A stretch of 64,000 nt of DNA from Chryseobacterium fluminis (GTDB taxonomy: Bacteria; Bacteroidota; Bacteroidia; Flavobacteriales; Weeksellaceae), in contig NZ_CP111121.1 in NCBI RefSeq assembly GCF_026314945.1, forward strand, positions 4,712,001 to 4,776,000. The letters run 5' to 3'. The position numbers were made by a program, and so were the translations under genes. The notes under the pieces are model-generated. The model was not told the DNA's origin, did no database searches, and was given only the letters and a program-made list of their open reading frames with translations. Shown here piece by piece: positions 8,465 through 18,761 of the stretch; position 1 is the stretch's first letter; every line of letters starts with the position of its first letter.

Positions 8465-9889
8465 TTAGTTAGCAACCAGTTTATCTGCTTTCTCTACCGC
8501 TTTCTTCAGCGCATTCAGCTTGTTATTGACTTCCTGCAGTTCATTTTCAGGATTGGACTTTGCCACCAGACCGGCACCTGCCTGGTAATACAGGGTGTTA
8601 TTTTTACTTAAAAACGTTCTGATCATAATGGCCTGGTTGCAGTTTCCGTTTAAGCCGATGATTCCGATGCATCCGCCATAATAGCCGCGGGAATCTTTTT
8701 CATAGGTATTGATCAGCTGTAATGCTTTGTGCTTGGGAGCACCACTTAAGGTCCCCTGCGGAAATGTGGCGGCCATCATTTCAAAAGGACTGGTGTTTTC
8801 TTGAAGATCGGCAGTGACTTCACTTACCATATGGATGACATGGGAGAAAAGCTGTATCTCCTTTAGTTTTGTAACAGTCACATTCTTTCCCCGCTTTCCC
8901 AGATCATTTCTGGCCAGGTCTACCAGCATCGTATGTTCAGCGTTTTCTTTAGGATCATTCTTCAGTTCCTCAATAGACTGCAGATCGGTTTCGAAATGGC
9001 CTGTTCTTTTAAATGTTCCCGCAATCGGATGAATAACAGCCTTGTTATCTTTTATGATGAGCTGACTCTCAGGACTGGAGCCGAATAATTTGTAATTTCC
9101 ATAGTCAAAGAAAAACAGGTATGGGGACGGATTGATATTTCTTAGAGCACGATACACATTAAACTCATCTCCCCGGAATTTTTGTTCAAACCGTCTGCTC
9201 AGCACCAGTTGAAAAACGTCGCCGCGCATACAGTGTTTCTGAGCTGTTTTCACCAGCTCGATATACTCTTCATCTGTTATATTTGAAGTTTCCTCACCTG
9301 TTTTTTCAAACGGGTAGATCACTGAATTCTGGTTTTTTATAAGGCTTTCCAGCAAATAGAGTTCAGATTTCAGTCCTTCGATCTGATTTTCAATGATGTG
9401 CATTTCATCGTTATAATGGTTAATGGCAATCACATACTGGTATAATCTGTATCGCAAAAGCGGAATCTCCACTTCCGGGCTCTGTGCTTTGAATGAGATG
9501 TTTTCAAAAAACTGGACGGCTTCAAAGCTGGTATATCCGAAAAGGCTCTGGGCAGTCTGTTCTGCAAAGTCCTCTGTTTTCTCACATTCAAAAATGCCGG
9601 AGAAATCATCAAATATATCGGAGATTTTGTGTTCAATAATAAATTGCTTAACCGGTTCCGAATTAGGGAGTTTTATTTCAAACTCATTTAAATTTTTAAT
9701 TTCAATTCCTGCCACGGCATTGATGGCAATAAAGGAAAAGTTATTATCAATATTCTTAGCATCTGAACTTTCAAGAAGAATGGTGTCTCTGAATTTATCC
9801 CGGAGCTGCAGGTAGATGCTCATCGGCGTGTGAAGATCTCCCAACGTTTTTTTTGAAACGGTTTTTATTTTTATTTTCTTGTTAAACAT
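8465..9889 (-). CDS. trpE: Anthranilate synthase component I
   Basis: Converts chorismate and ammonia to anthranilate, the committed and normally feedback-inhibited step. The ATG at 9889 (MFNKKIKIKTVSKKTLGD) gives 474 residues. Upstream in-frame ATGs at 9943 and 9922 are unlikely because the first lies inside the attenuator hairpin. Chorismate-binding motifs are clear: NPSPYLFFFDYG, SSPESQL, IHPIAGTFKRTG, DLARNDLGK and FPQGTLSGAPKHKA. It is the first structural gene of the operon, behind a leader peptide and terminator. Confidence 0.96.
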   Translation of the reverse strand: MFNKKIKIKTVSKKTLGDLHTPMSIYLQLRDKFRDTILLESSDAKNIDNNFSFIAINAVAGIEIKNLNEFEIKLPNSEPVKQFIIEHKISDIFDDFSGIFECEKTEDFAEQTAQSLFGYTSFEAVQFFENISFKAQSPEVEIPLLRYRLYQYVIAINHYNDEMHIIENQIEGLKSELYLLESLIKNQNSVIYPFEKTGEETSNITDEEYIELVKTAQKHCMRGDVFQLVLSRRFEQKFRGDEFNVYRALRNINPSPYLFFFDYGNYKLFGSSPESQLIIKDNKAVIHPIAGTFKRTGHFETDLQSIEELKNDPKENAEHTMLVDLARNDLGKRGKNVTVTKLKEIQLFSHVIHMVSEVTADLQENTSPFEMMAATFPQGTLSGAPKHKALQLINTYEKDSRGYYGGCIGIIGLNGNCNQAIMIRTFLSKNNTLYYQAGAGLVAKSNPENELQEVNNKLNALKKAVEKADKLVAN

Positions 9890-9922
9890 TTGTTGTTTAT
9901 TTTTTTTAATGGTGATGTACAT

Positions 9923-9955
9923 AAAAAAAGACTTCAACGGCATCCGTCAAAGTCT
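9923..9955 (-). terminator. trp attenuator terminator hairpin
   Basis: On the minus strand AGACTTTGACGG and CCGTTGAAGTCT form a 12-bp stem (two G-U pairs) with an ATG loop, followed by a run of seven T. It lies between the Trp-rich leader ORF and trpE, the expected place for a transcription attenuator. A run in the leader (minus-strand TCAAACTCTT, 10023-10032) could pair with the 5' arm in 9 of 10 positions and act as an anti-terminator, which is inference. Confidence 0.88.
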
Positions 9956-9990
9956 TTATATAGTATTTATATTATCTCGTCGTTCTCTAC

Positions 9991-10059
9991 TTAACAACAT
10001 GACAATAACTTCAGACCCGACGAAGAGTTTGAAAGCCACCACCAATTATTGTTGCTCAT
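9991..10059 (-). CDS. trpL: trp operon leader peptide
   Basis: A 22-codon ORF reading MSNNNWWWLSNSSSGLKLLS followed by two Cys and a stop. Three consecutive Trp codons (residues 6-8) in a short ORF just upstream of an intrinsic terminator and trpE are the hallmark of ribosome-mediated attenuation. When charged tRNA-Trp is scarce the ribosome should stall on these codons and favour anti-termination. The start lies about 14 nt from the -7 element, so the mRNA leader before it is very short. No other role is expected for the peptide. Confidence 0.9.
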   Translation of the reverse strand: MSNNNWWWLSNSSSGLKLLSCC

Positions 10060-10072
10060 TGTAAACATGTGA

Positions 10073-10105
10073 CAAATTTAGATATTTTTTTAATACAAAA
10101 CACAA
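10073..10105 (-). promoter_or_regulatory. trp operon promoter
   Basis: On the minus strand TAAATTTG (10073-10080) is a perfect Bacteroidota -7 element, and a TTG at 10103-10105 is 22 nt upstream, within the 17-23 nt range. Transcription would begin close to 10067, just ahead of the leader-peptide ATG at 10059. Confidence 0.75.
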
Positions 10106-10316
10106 ATTTGACGAAATTAAAAAAACTTAAGTGTAATTTATAATTTTGTCCTGCGAATTATTCTTGATTTCTTTTATAAGTCTTTGTGAATTTCCCGCCC
10201 GATTCTTATACGCCTGATCTTTCAGTATGTGAATATTTCTGAAAATATTGTAAAGTGAACATTTGTCATGAGTTTAAAAGTTTATTTTTTATATTTTTGT
10301 GACAAATTAGAAAACA

Positions 10317-10532
10317 ATGAAAAAAGTATTAGCAATTGCATTTATCGGAGGCTTATTGGTAGCGAACTGTTCAAAAAAACCTGATCATGATTTACAGGAC
10401 AGCAACACGATGTTACCTGAGCCGGATGCACCTACCATGGTAGATTCCGCAGCTAAAAAACCGGATTCTGCCGCTATCAATGCCACACCGGCTCCGCAGG
10501 CTCCTAAAACCGATTCTGCAGCTGCGAAATAA
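10317..10532 (+). CDS. Small Pro/Ala-rich lipoprotein
   Basis: A 71-residue predicted lipoprotein. The signal peptide ends in LLVANC with Cys18 as the lipidation site. The mature part is low-complexity, rich in Pro, Ala, Asp and Ser with repeated DSAA units, so it is probably disordered. A TATTTTTG -7-like element lies at 10292-10299. The TAA overlaps the ATG of the next gene (TAATG), so it is co-translated with the cytochrome lipoprotein. No function is recognised. Confidence 0.75.
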   Translation: MKKVLAIAFIGGLLVANCSKKPDHDLQDSNTMLPEPDAPTMVDSAAKKPDSAAINATPAPQAPKTDSAAAK

Positions 10533-10900
10533 TGAAAAAACTATTTTTGACAGGATGCTTAGGTTTGCTGATATGTTCCTGTTCCAAAAAAGAAAATACG
10601 GCTAATGACACTACTGAAACTCCATCGGTTTCAGAGCCTGCACAGTCCAGTCTTTCAGGAGATCAGCTCATTGAAACATTAGACTGTTCAGGCTGTCATT
10701 CGGTAAATGAGAGAATGATAGGACCTTCCTACCGGGAGATCGCAGGAAAATATTCCCAAAAGGATATTGAGCTGCTGGCTTCCAAGATCATAGAAGGCGG
10801 AAGTGGTGTCTGGGGGAGCGTCCCTATGTCTGCTCATCCTCAGGTATCTAAAGAAGATGCAAAGAAAATGGTAGAGTACATTTTAAGTCAGAAAAAATAA
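10532..10900 (+). CDS. Lipoprotein c-type cytochrome
   Basis: A 122-residue monohaem cytochrome c anchored as a lipoprotein. The signal peptide ends LLICSC with Cys17 the likely lipidated residue; the haem site is CSGCH (Cys52, Cys55, His56) and Met99 in SVPMSAHP is the probable distal ligand. The fold resembles small class I cytochromes such as c551/c552. It probably carries electrons at the periplasmic face of a membrane. It overlaps the upstream lipoprotein gene by one base and is followed after 2 bp by rlmF. Confidence 0.9.
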   Translation: MKKLFLTGCLGLLICSCSKKENTANDTTETPSVSEPAQSSLSGDQLIETLDCSGCHSVNERMIGPSYREIAGKYSQKDIELLASKIIEGGSGVWGSVPMSAHPQVSKEDAKKMVEYILSQKK

Positions 10901-10902
10901 AA

Positions 10903-11832
10903 ATGACTCCCGAAAAATCCAGTCTGCACACAAGAAATTTACATCGCAATCCATATGATTTTGATCGGCTTGTTTCTTGTGTGCCGGAACTGAAACATTA
11001 CGTTTTTGAGAATGCTTACGGAACAACAACCATTAATTTCAGCATTCCGAAAGCCGTAAAACTGCTGAATAAAGCCTTATTACAACATTTTTACCATATT
11101 CAGGAATGGGATATCCCGGATTCTAATCTATGTCCGCCTATTCCGGGACGTGCAGATTATATTCATTATATAGCTGATCTTTTAGCAGATCAACCGAAAG
11201 AAATTCCTGTTGGATCATCCGTCCAGGGTCTGGATATAGGAGTGGGAGCCAATCTGGTGTATCCTCTGTTGGCTCACAGGTCTTATGGCTGGAAAATGCT
11301 GGGCTCGGACATTAATCTGGATTCTTTAGAAAATGCGCAAAGGATTCTAGATCATAACCCTGATCTGGAGTCTTTTGTACAATTGAAAAAGCAACCGGAT
11401 TCTGATTTTATCTTCAGAAATATTATTGAGCCGGGAGATAAGTTCGCCTTTACCATGTGCAATCCCCCTTTTCATGATTCTGAACAATCTGCACTGAAAG
11501 GCAATATCAGGAAAACAAAAAATATTAATAAATCCAAAGTTCAGAAACCCCTGCTTAATTTTGGCGGTCAACAGTCTGAACTGTGGTGCGAAGGCGGTGA
11601 ACTGGGTTTTATTTCAGGAATGATTAATGAGAGTGCTCTCTTTTCATCACAGGTTCTCTGGTTTACCTGCCTGGTTTCTAAAAAAGAGAATCTCTATAAA
11701 TTAACCCAACTTTTGCAAAAAGCAAAAGCTCTGGAATTTAAAACTGTTGATATGGCTCAGGGCCAGAAAATCAGCAGGATGCTGGCCTGGACATTCATTC
11801 CCCAAAAAGACAGGAAATCCTGGTTGATATAA
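10903..11832 (+). CDS. rlmF: 23S rRNA (adenine-1618-N6)-methyltransferase RlmF
   Basis: A SAM-dependent methyltransferase modifying A1618 of 23S rRNA. 309 residues, typical of RlmF/YbiN. The SAM-binding loop LDIGVGANLVYP begins near residue 110, and the catalytic motif IV CNPPF (NPPF at 187-190) marks an adenine-N6 methylase. The N-terminal LHTRNLHRNPYDFDRL is also characteristic. The start codon lies 2 bp after the preceding stop, so it appears to share a transcript with the two lipoproteins. Confidence 0.93.
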   Translation: MTPEKSSLHTRNLHRNPYDFDRLVSCVPELKHYVFENAYGTTTINFSIPKAVKLLNKALLQHFYHIQEWDIPDSNLCPPIPGRADYIHYIADLLADQPKEIPVGSSVQGLDIGVGANLVYPLLAHRSYGWKMLGSDINLDSLENAQRILDHNPDLESFVQLKKQPDSDFIFRNIIEPGDKFAFTMCNPPFHDSEQSALKGNIRKTKNINKSKVQKPLLNFGGQQSELWCEGGELGFISGMINESALFSSQVLWFTCLVSKKENLYKLTQLLQKAKALEFKTVDMAQGQKISRMLAWTFIPQKDRKSWLI

Positions 11833-11878
11833 ATTCCAAATATTTATTTCAGAAAAATTATTTTTCTTAAAAAAGTCA

Positions 11879-11908
11879 TTGACCGTCAGTTCAAAATCAC
11901 TAATTTTG
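11879..11908 (+). promoter_or_regulatory. lysS promoter
   Basis: TTG at 11879-11881 and TAATTTTG at 11901-11908 are separated by 19 nt, an ideal Bacteroidota housekeeping promoter, ending 22 bp before the lysS ATG. Confidence 0.8.
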
Positions 11909-11930
11909 CACGTTATTTTAAATAAATACG

Positions 11931-13628
11931 ATGCAATTATCAGAACAAGAAATCATTAGAAGAGAAAAGCTGAACAAGCTTACTGAAATGGGGATTAATG
12001 CGTTCCCTGCGGATGAGTATACCCTTACAGATACTACAGAATCTATAAAACAGGACTTCACAGAAAGTAAACAGGTGAAGATCGCTGGTAGATTGATGTC
12101 CCGCAGAATTCAGGGAAAAGCTTCTTTTGCTGAATTGCAGGATTCTACAGGCAGAATCCAGGTGTATTTCAACAGAGATGAGATCTGTACAGGTGAAGAC
12201 AAGACTTTATATAATGAAGTATACAAGCACCTTTTAGATATAGGAGATATTATCGGTATTGAAGGGGAACTCTTCACTACTCAGGTTGGTGAGAAGACCG
12301 TTTTGGTGAAAAACTTCACCCTATTAACGAAAGCTTTAAGACCTCTCCCTCAGGCAAAAACAGATGATAATGGTGTGGTACATGACGGTTTCAATGATCC
12401 TGAAATGAGATACAGACAGCGTTATGTAGATTTAACGGTAAACCCGCACGTAAAAGAAGTTTTTGTAAAGAGAACAAAACTGTTCAATGCAATGAGGACT
12501 TTCTTTAATGATGCAGGATATTTTGAGGTGGAAACACCGATCTTACAGTCGATTCCGGGAGGAGCCGCTGCAAGACCTTTTATCACGCATCACAATGCCC
12601 TGGATATCCCTTTGTATTTAAGAATCGCGAACGAATTATATCTGAAAAGACTGATCGTAGGTGGTTTTGACGGAGTTTATGAGTTCTCAAAAAATTTCAG
12701 AAATGAAGGAATGGACAGAACGCATAACCCTGAATTTACAGCCATGGAAATCTATGTCGCCTATAAAGATTACAACTGGATGATGGATTTCACAGAAAAA
12801 TTACTGGAATTCTGTGCCATTCAGGTTAACGGAACGACAAAAGCGACCTTTGGTGAATATGAAGTTGATTTCAAAGCCCCTTACGAAAGAATCTCCATGA
12901 CAGATGCCATCCTGAAATTTACAGGTTTTGATATCACAGGGAAGACAGAGCAGGAATTATTCGATTTTGCCAAATCCATCGGCATTGAGGTGAATGAAAC
13001 GATGGGTAAAGGGAAATTAATTGATGAGATCTTCGGTGAAAAATGTGAAGGAAACTTTATTCAGCCGACTTTCATTACAGATTATCCCATCGAAATGTCA
13101 CCGCTTACTAAAAAACACAGAAGCAAGGAAGGTCTTACAGAACGTTTTGAATTAATGGTATGTGGTAAAGAAATCGCCAATGCCTATTCCGAGCTTAATG
13201 ATCCGATCGATCAGAGAGAGCGTTTTGAAGATCAGCTGAAGTTATCTGAAAAAGGAGATGATGAAGCAGGGCAATTTATCGATGAAGATTTCTTAAGAGC
13301 TCTTGAATACGGAATGCCGCCGACATCAGGTTTAGGCATAGGAATGGACCGACTGATCATGTTTTTAACGGATAATGCCTCCATTCAGGAAGTTTTATTC
13401 TTCCCGCAGATGAAGCCTGAAAAAGCGGTTCCTCAGATTGAACTGGGTGAAGATGAAAAAATAATCCTTGACATTCTGAAATCAGGAGATCAGGTTGCTT
13501 TGGCTGAAGTAAAAGACCAATCTAAACTTTCAGGTAAAAAATGGGACAAAGCTTCAAAAACTTTAACGAAGAATAATCTGGTTAAAGTAGAGAAAATTGA
13601 AGAGAACGTTTTTATGAAACTGGTTTAA
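11931..13628 (+). CDS. lysS: Lysyl-tRNA synthetase, class II
   Basis: Charges tRNA-Lys with lysine. 565 residues: an N-terminal OB-fold anticodon-binding domain (about 50-150; KIAGRLMSRRIQGKASFAELQD) followed by the class II catalytic core with motif 1 (FEVETPILQSIPGGAAARPF), motif 2 (FRNEGMDRTHNPEFT) and motif 3 (GLGIGMDRLIMFLT). A tail of about 60 residues beyond the catalytic domain is common in this group. It has its own promoter and a strong terminator. Confidence 0.97.
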   Translation: MQLSEQEIIRREKLNKLTEMGINAFPADEYTLTDTTESIKQDFTESKQVKIAGRLMSRRIQGKASFAELQDSTGRIQVYFNRDEICTGEDKTLYNEVYKHLLDIGDIIGIEGELFTTQVGEKTVLVKNFTLLTKALRPLPQAKTDDNGVVHDGFNDPEMRYRQRYVDLTVNPHVKEVFVKRTKLFNAMRTFFNDAGYFEVETPILQSIPGGAAARPFITHHNALDIPLYLRIANELYLKRLIVGGFDGVYEFSKNFRNEGMDRTHNPEFTAMEIYVAYKDYNWMMDFTEKLLEFCAIQVNGTTKATFGEYEVDFKAPYERISMTDAILKFTGFDITGKTEQELFDFAKSIGIEVNETMGKGKLIDEIFGEKCEGNFIQPTFITDYPIEMSPLTKKHRSKEGLTERFELMVCGKEIANAYSELNDPIDQRERFEDQLKLSEKGDDEAGQFIDEDFLRALEYGMPPTSGLGIGMDRLIMFLTDNASIQEVLFFPQMKPEKAVPQIELGEDEKIILDILKSGDQVALAEVKDQSKLSGKKWDKASKTLTKNNLVKVEKIEENVFMKLV

Positions 13629-13649
13629 CTTAAACAAATCATATTACAG

Positions 13650-13672
13650 GACTGCCGGAAGGCAGTCTTTTT
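13650..13672 (+). terminator. lysS terminator
   Basis: GACTGCC and GGCAGTC (13650-13656, 13661-13667) form a 7-bp GC-rich stem with a GGAA loop followed by TTTTT, 21 bp after the lysS stop. Confidence 0.85.
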
Positions 13673-13793
13673 CTATTATCATTATCCAGTGATAAGATGC
13701 GATCCTATACTATTTACCCGGAATTTGAATATTAAATATTGAGAATGGTATGTGCTAAAACTATTCACAAATAAGAAAACTCGCAGAAGTATT

Positions 13794-13832
13794 AAAAAGG
13801 CCGTTCAACAACCAGTTGAACGGCCTTTTTTC
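13794..13832. terminator. Terminator of cydAB (symmetrical hairpin)
   Basis: A perfect 16-bp stem (13794-13809 with 13815-13830) and a 5-nt loop, with A-rich and T-rich flanks so that it can work on either strand. It lies 10 bp after the cydB stop and also faces lysS. Confidence 0.85.
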
Positions 13833-13841
13833 ATTAGATAT

Positions 13842-14846
13842 CTATTTCCTCAGTTTACTGAACGACGCCATTAAATAAAACAGAAACGGAAGGATAAACA
13901 GTGATCCCAGCATAAGAGCCCACGCCAGCGCAGAAATTGTCTTAGGTGCCGCTACATGTTCCAGCAGTGATAGATGCTGTCCGTTGGCAAAAAGAATAAT
14001 ATTAGGATTATGCTGATAGGTTGCCGCAACAAGAATCATAATAATCTGAAATCCGGCCAGGGCTCTCACCGGAAGTAATTTCCGGGTATTCATCGCTTTT
14101 AAGATTAAAACTAAACAGACGGTGGCAAAGACCGTAGCCATTATTCCCAGCGGCTTTGAAAATACCCACATCAGTAAAGGAATATCCGAAATATAAGCAG
14201 TGAAAAATACCAGAATTCCGGTGATCACAACGAAGATCATCGTTTGTTTCGATTTTTTGATCATCAGGTTAAGTTCCAGGCGGTCTGTGGTTTCCCGTAA
14301 TGCAAATACAGACGCCAGATAGGCACAGATAGACACTGTAAACAGTCCCACTGATACACCAAACCAATTCAGCCAGCTGAAAATATATAAATCTAAAAAA
14401 CCGGTGGCATCCGGATCGATCGAATGTGAAATCGTTGCTGCAGCAATCAAACCCAAAAAAAATGGAGTCAGTAAACTTGAAAAATAAAAGATCTGTGTAT
14501 ACACCACCTGCCAGTCATCCTTTACAGCATCATAATGCCTGAACGTAAAAGCAGTTCCTCTCGCAATAATTCCGACAAGCATTAAAACCAGAGGGATATG
14601 AAGATAGGTTGACAGGGTAGTATAAATTTCGGGAAAACCGACAAAAAGAATAACAATAGCAATGATCAGCCACATATGATTAGCCTCCCAAACCGGAGCG
14701 ATTGACTCATACATGATTTCTTTAGTTTTACCACGCGATTTTTTTTGCGTAAAAAGTTCTACAATTCCGGCTCCGAAATCCGCACCGCCCAATATCACAT
14801 ATAAGCATATCGACAGCCAGAGAAAGCCAATAACTACGTAAATCAT
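13842..14846 (-). CDS. cydB: Cytochrome bd-type oxidase subunit II
   Basis: A multi-spanning inner-membrane subunit of the cytochrome bd quinol oxidase, the high-affinity terminal oxidase used at low oxygen. 334 residues with about eight hydrophobic segments; the N-terminal FLWLSICLYVILGGADFGAGI and the VWEANHMWLI motif are diagnostic for CydB. Its ATG overlaps the cydA stop by 4 bp. A symmetrical terminator follows directly. Confidence 0.95.
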   Translation of the reverse strand: MIYVVIGFLWLSICLYVILGGADFGAGIVELFTQKKSRGKTKEIMYESIAPVWEANHMWLIIAIVILFVGFPEIYTTLSTYLHIPLVLMLVGIIARGTAFTFRHYDAVKDDWQVVYTQIFYFSSLLTPFFLGLIAAATISHSIDPDATGFLDLYIFSWLNWFGVSVGLFTVSICAYLASVFALRETTDRLELNLMIKKSKQTMIFVVITGILVFFTAYISDIPLLMWVFSKPLGIMATVFATVCLVLILKAMNTRKLLPVRALAGFQIIMILVAATYQHNPNIILFANGQHLSLLEHVAAPKTISALAWALMLGSLFILPFLFYLMASFSKLRK

Positions 14847-16186
14847 GATTTTTTATTTTTGGAGTTAAACTGAGGATCGGTAGGGTCATACAATCTTGGA
14901 ACCATCTGTATCTGCCGTGTCAATAAGAAAATGATAATAAGTGATAAAGAAATAAATACCGCCGTGAAGAAGTAAAATGAATACTGTATTCCGGGCATCG
15001 GGGTTACGGCATCAACAGTTCTCATAATCCCGTAGATGATCCAGGGCTGCCGTCCCACTTCCGTTACGGTCCATCCCGCTTCCAGAGCAATATATCCAAA
15101 AGGAGTAGCGATTAAAAAAGTTTTTAAAAGCCAGTTTTTGCTCAGCCATTCTTTTCTGAAAAAAGCAGCATAGACATAAACGGCCCCGATCATAATCATC
15201 ACCACTCCAAAAAAGATCATAATCTGAAACGCATAATGCACAACAGGAACAGGAGGCCATTCATCTCGTGGAAACTCTTTCAGTCCTTTTACTTCATGAT
15301 TAAAATCATTGGCCACCAAAAAACTGAGAACTTTCGGAATTTTGAGTGCGTAATTTATTTCTCCTTTTTCTACGTCTGGAATTCCTCCAATAACAAAAGA
15401 GGCGCCTTTCTCTGTTTCAAAATGCGCTTCCATGGCTGCCAGTTTGATCGGTTGTCTCTCTGCAACAGATTTTGCGGCAATATCACCGCTTAAAGGCGCT
15501 CCAAAAGCTCCGATTAAAGCAAATCCTGCGGCAATCCTGAATGCTTTGGTGTGAAATTCCACATTCTTTTTCCTCATAATTAAGTAGGCATGTACACCCG
15601 CTACGGCAAATCCCGTTGCACAAAAGGCCGCTACACTCATATGAAGAGCCTGGGGAAACCAGGCATCATTAAACATTGCTTTGATAGGATCTATATTTAA
15701 GTACTGTCCGTTTATATAATCAAAACCGGCCGGAGAATTCATCCATGCATTGGCTGCCACAACCAATATTCCTGAGGCCAGTCCGCTTAACCCCACCAGA
15801 AATCCGCAAAACCAGTGAAACCATTTATTAAATTTATCCCAGCCGTACAGGAAAAATCCGATGGCTATGGCTTCAATAAAAAAAGCAGTTCCTTCCAAAG
15901 AAAACGGCATTCCGAAAATAGGACCTGCATGTTTCATGAAGGCAGGCCACAGAAGCCCCAGCTCAAAAGAAAGCATGGTTCCGGAAACGGCCCCTACGGC
16001 AAAAAGGATCGCAACACCTTTGCTCCAGGCTTTCGTGAGCCCTTTGTAAATTTCGTTGTTGGTTTTAAGATATTTCCAGTGGGCAAATGCCATTAAAAAG
16101 GGCATCACCATACCCACACAGGAGAATATGATATGAAACCCGAGGGACATGGCCATTTGTGCCCGGGCAGCTAAAAAATCATCCAT
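14843..16186 (-). CDS. cydA: Cytochrome bd-type oxidase subunit I
   Basis: The haem-carrying subunit (b558, b595, d) of cytochrome bd oxidase. The ATG at 16186 gives 447 residues; a GTG three codons upstream is an alternative. Visible features: the N-terminal haem-ligand helix around His21 (SLGFHIIFSC), the quinol-oxidase motif GWTVTEVGRQPWIIYG and the conserved MEAHFET segment. The loop between helices 6 and 7 is short, so this belongs to the short Q-loop (CIO-like) group; cyanide tolerance is only an inference. Confidence 0.95.
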   Translation of the reverse strand: MDDFLAARAQMAMSLGFHIIFSCVGMVMPFLMAFAHWKYLKTNNEIYKGLTKAWSKGVAILFAVGAVSGTMLSFELGLLWPAFMKHAGPIFGMPFSLEGTAFFIEAIAIGFFLYGWDKFNKWFHWFCGFLVGLSGLASGILVVAANAWMNSPAGFDYINGQYLNIDPIKAMFNDAWFPQALHMSVAAFCATGFAVAGVHAYLIMRKKNVEFHTKAFRIAAGFALIGAFGAPLSGDIAAKSVAERQPIKLAAMEAHFETEKGASFVIGGIPDVEKGEINYALKIPKVLSFLVANDFNHEVKGLKEFPRDEWPPVPVVHYAFQIMIFFGVVMIMIGAVYVYAAFFRKEWLSKNWLLKTFLIATPFGYIALEAGWTVTEVGRQPWIIYGIMRTVDAVTPMPGIQYSFYFFTAVFISLSLIIIFLLTRQIQMVPRLYDPTDPQFNSKNKKS

Positions 16187-16685
16187 ACTATTCACTTTTG
16201 AGTAATAAATTTACGTATAAATTATTCATGTCCGGTATGATTTACAACAGCAATGATTTAAATCTTAGGTTTTAACTTTGATATTTTTTAACTGTCTCAG
16301 AAAACAGGTCATTTATAATTTTGATTTTAGTAAAGTGTTTAATGAAGAGTTTTCTTATAAAAAGGATTGGTTGCCTACCGCGAGATCTTTGAAAAAAGAT
16401 GCACTCCTCTTTCTGATAAGAATACAAGAAAATATAATAAGTATTTACCGGAACCACATTTTCTCCTAAAATGCATAAAAAATTCAGATAATCTGAGGCA
16501 AAATGCAAAAAAATTGAATATAAAAAAATAAGCTGATATAAAATTATTAATGTAAAATTCAGGCTGGCTGCTGTCTGTTTCATATGGTCAGAGCGATGTT
16601 TTTTGACATATTTTAACTTTCATATTTCGAAAAAAATCACGATATTTGTGGGTCTTTGCATATCGCAGGATTTTTAATATTTAAT
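16187..16685. other. Divergent intergenic region between cydA and gyrB
   Basis: About 500 bp of AT-rich DNA that must hold the promoters of cydAB (leftward) and gyrB (rightward). No perfect TTG/TAnnTTTG pair stands out for either; GATATTTG near 16640 is one mismatch from a -7 element for gyrB. A 103-codon minus-strand frame (16272-16583) has a composition like translated AT-rich noise, and I do not support it as a gene. Confidence 0.5.
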
Positions 16686-18619
<1,934 letters not shown>

Positions 18620-18640
18620 TAATTAGCACGATTATAACGA

Positions 18641-18666
18641 AAGTCCCTTTTTTAAGGGACTTTTTT
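18641..18666 (+). terminator. gyrB terminator
   Basis: AAGTCCCTT (18641-18649) and AAGGGACTT (18654-18662) form a 9-bp stem with a four-T loop and a further T run, 21 bp after the gyrB stop. Confidence 0.85.
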
Positions 18667-18761
18667 ATTTACAAAATAAGATATGATCTTTTTTTATTGA
18701 TTTTCACAAATAATTTTAACAGTTATTAAGATTTTGCTATTTTTGCTAAATTTTAATAACA

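Noticed and set aside
9890..9943. 18-codon N-terminal extension of trpE
   Set aside because: Its ATG forms the loop of the attenuator hairpin and the added residues do not look like TrpE.
16272..16583. 103-codon minus-strand frame between cydA and gyrB
   Set aside because: Composition is that of translated AT-rich intergenic DNA (runs of Ile, Leu, Phe, Tyr), with no promoter, neighbour linkage or recognisable domain.
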